Shown piece by piece: positions 62,640 to 64,000 of a stretch of DNA of 64,000 bases; within the stretch, counting starts at the first letter, position 1; the number at the start of each line of letters is the position of its first letter. Made by a program: the position numbers and the translations under genes. The stretch covers positions 733,715 to 797,714 of the forward strand of contig BJOX01000051.1 in NCBI GenBank assembly GCA_009731375.1, written 5' to 3'. The notes below the pieces were generated by a model. That model was not told where the DNA came from. It saw only the letters and a program-made list of their open reading frames with translations, and ran no database searches. Origin of the DNA: Paulinella micropora. Taxonomy: Eukaryota; Cercozoa; Imbricatea; Euglyphida.

Positions 62640-63699
62640 ATGAGTGAGGAAAATCAACTTGATAATAAACATATAATTATTAATACTCAGAATGCGGATC
62701 CCTCACTAGAAGAACTGCCAACTGGAGAAGTAGTTAAAACAAAAGAAGAAGAAGCCCTTGAAATACACCACCAGAAAAAGAACCCGAAAATATGGAATAC
62801 TATATGGGTTGATAAACCATTAGACCAAGTTTTCTTAGACTTAGCCGATATGAGTAAGATAAAAGATAAGAAAGGAAATAAAGGATATGCTTGGATGCTT
62901 GTTTGGATTGATTGTCATTCAAGATATTTAATAATCATTCCATTAAAAAATAAAACAGCGAAAGAAGTTTNNNNNNNNNNCATCATTCCACTAAAAATAA
63001 AACAGCGAAAGAAGTTTATTATGCTTTAAAATCTATACCTTATAAACCTAAATCATTACAACAGACAGCGGAGGAGAATATAAAGGTGCTACTCGTGATT
63101 ATTTTATTCAAAATAGTATTAAGCACGATGTGGTTGAAGTAGGGGACCACAGAGCCTTAGCGGTTGTTGATAGAGTTATAAGGAGTATTAGAAGCTGGTT
63201 GGATTTATTATTTGAAACTAATAGAAATTTTGATTGGGTAAGTTATATTCAAGATTTGGTTAATGCTTATAACCACAAACTTCATAGAGGAATTCAAGCC
63301 CGACCAGTGGATGTCTTTGCTAGAAGAGATAAAAATAAACATACTATCACTCGTGATGACCTTATTAATGAATTCAATGTTGGTGATACTGTAAGAAAGG
63401 AAAATAAAAAACTAATGCTTGCGAAAGGAGGAAAGACTTTCAGCAAAATTATTTATAAAGTCAAAGGCCGTTCCGGATTCAAAATTATATTAAATAATGA
63501 TGAGTTGGTAAGTCCAAGAGATTTATTGAAAACTGATTTTACAAAACCCATTGATGAAGAGAAAGACATAAAGCAACAAACAAAAGAAATTATAAAGGAA
63601 AAGAAGACAAAAGAATTGCTAAAGAGAGAAGAAATAGAACCAGAAAACATCAGAACAAGTAAAAGAGAACGAAAGGCTAAAGTAATAATGGACTTTTAA
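62640..63699 (+). pseudogene. retroviral-type (rve) integrase, broken by gap and frameshift
   Basis: Starts MSEENQLDNKHIIINTQNAD. Core: WVDKPLDQVFLDLADMSK, WIDCHSRYLIIIPLKNK, TTDSGGEYKG, VVEVGDHRALAVVDRVIRSI, then the C-terminal tail (VGDTVRKENKK.. and NDELVSPRDLLK). The catalytic Asp of TDSGGEY is retained; the third acidic position is Asp. A 10-N gap at 62971-62980 is flanked by the same about 35 bases on both sides, so it looks like a false join of overlapping reads. A one-base shift near 63053 separates the core halves. It would insert the element into host DNA. Confidence 0.88.
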
Positions 63700-63906
63700 T
63701 GGAAATAAAAAATATGTGATAGAATTTCTGGAATTCTGCTGCCAATTTGAAATGCAGATAAAAAGGAAAAGTGGAAGATTTTTTTTACACCAGCCACCTA
63801 GGCGTTGTCGCAAAAAAGCCACCAAGTTGAATTTTTACTTGGACAACTTTTTGCTTTTCCGACGAACTGGAGGACTAGGAGTTGGAAGACGAAAAAGGTC
63901 AATTTA
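63700..63906. other. spacer before right terminal repeat
   Basis: About 200 bases without a gene. The 63-codon frame at 63716 has no recognisable feature. It lies between the integrase stop and the right terminal repeat. Confidence 0.5.
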
Positions 63907-64000
63907 ATGATGCATATATTTTTCTTGTAGTGTGCTGTATAAGGCTATTTTGCTGTTTTTGTTGCTTAGTATTGATTTGCGGGAAATCAATAGGAAGGAC
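63907..64000 (-). repeat. right terminal inverted repeat of element 2 (cut by window end)
   Basis: Reverse complement of 44475-44570. The window ends inside the repeat, whose outer hairpin (44416-44470 on the left side) should follow beyond position 64000. Confidence 0.85.

Larger units (their letters stand above)
44413..64000. mobile_element. Polinton-like viral element 2 (nearly complete, nested in element 1)
   Basis: Bounded on the left by a terminal repeat (44413-44570) whose reverse complement appears at 63907-64000, where the window ends. Left arm on +: zinc-finger protein, GIY-YIG nuclease, PolB, ExoX-C-like protein, 173-residue protein. Centre on -: surface protein, capsid, penton, GIY-YIG, structural-protease fusion, basic protein, ATPase, 119-residue protein, membrane protein and fibre, with the Cys-rich gene on +. 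Right arm on +: acidic protein and integrase. About 19.6 kb, the usual size of PolB-bearing Polintons. Confidence 0.88.

Overview
The window is nuclear DNA of a eukaryote. Positions 1-22.7 kb carry one GC-rich, intron-rich gene (about 30 short exons with GT..AG borders and an AATAAA signal) embedded in tri- and tetranucleotide microsatellites. A short (CCCTAA)n tract is present. The host taxon cannot be named from this sequence; a protist or other TTAGGG-telomere lineage is possible.

Region 1 (1-4.5 kb): microsatellites (ATT, TAG, CTAT/GATA, ATGT) and two families of dispersed repeats, with no gene I can support. Region 2 (about 4.5-22.7 kb, + strand): a single ABCG-type half transporter with a possible signal peptide, a Cys-rich glycosylated ectodomain, a first membrane segment, a nucleotide-binding domain, a low-complexity linker and the ABC2 membrane domain. 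Its introns are almost pure microsatellite. Several exons have degenerate copies of their own exon/splice-site edges in the neighbouring intron. Two large assembly gaps lie inside the gene. Region 3 (22.7-25.9 kb): intergenic, with a large palindromic TGCATGCA satellite and AT-rich sequence.

Region 4 (about 25.9-64 kb) is AT-rich and consists of two Polinton-like (PLV/Maverick-type) viral elements. Each encodes a protein-primed family B DNA polymerase, a retroviral-type integrase, an FtsK/HerA-type packaging ATPase, a double jelly-roll major capsid protein, a penton-like minor capsid protein, an adenain-like protease fused to a structural protein, a long fibre ending in an S74 chaperone, a second surface protein and GIY-YIG nucleases. 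Element 2 (about 44.41 to beyond 64.00 kb) is nearly complete and has matching terminal inverted repeats. It sits inside the C-terminal coding end of element 1's surface-protein gene, so it appears nested in element 1 (about 25.9-44.41 kb). Element 1 carries many frameshifts and stops; element 2 carries only a few.

The virion genes of the two elements are close homologues in the same relative order, but the polymerases are clearly different lineages, the integrases are diverged, and the whole virion-integrase block is inverted relative to the polymerase. The most unusual feature is a family of compound palindromic modules (GATATTTT..CATCG / CGATG..AAAATATC). They fill the spacers between viral genes almost exactly from stop codon to start codon and differ in presence between the two elements. 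Some frameshifts fall in homopolymers, and short 10-N gaps join overlapping sequence, so part of the damage may be assembly error.
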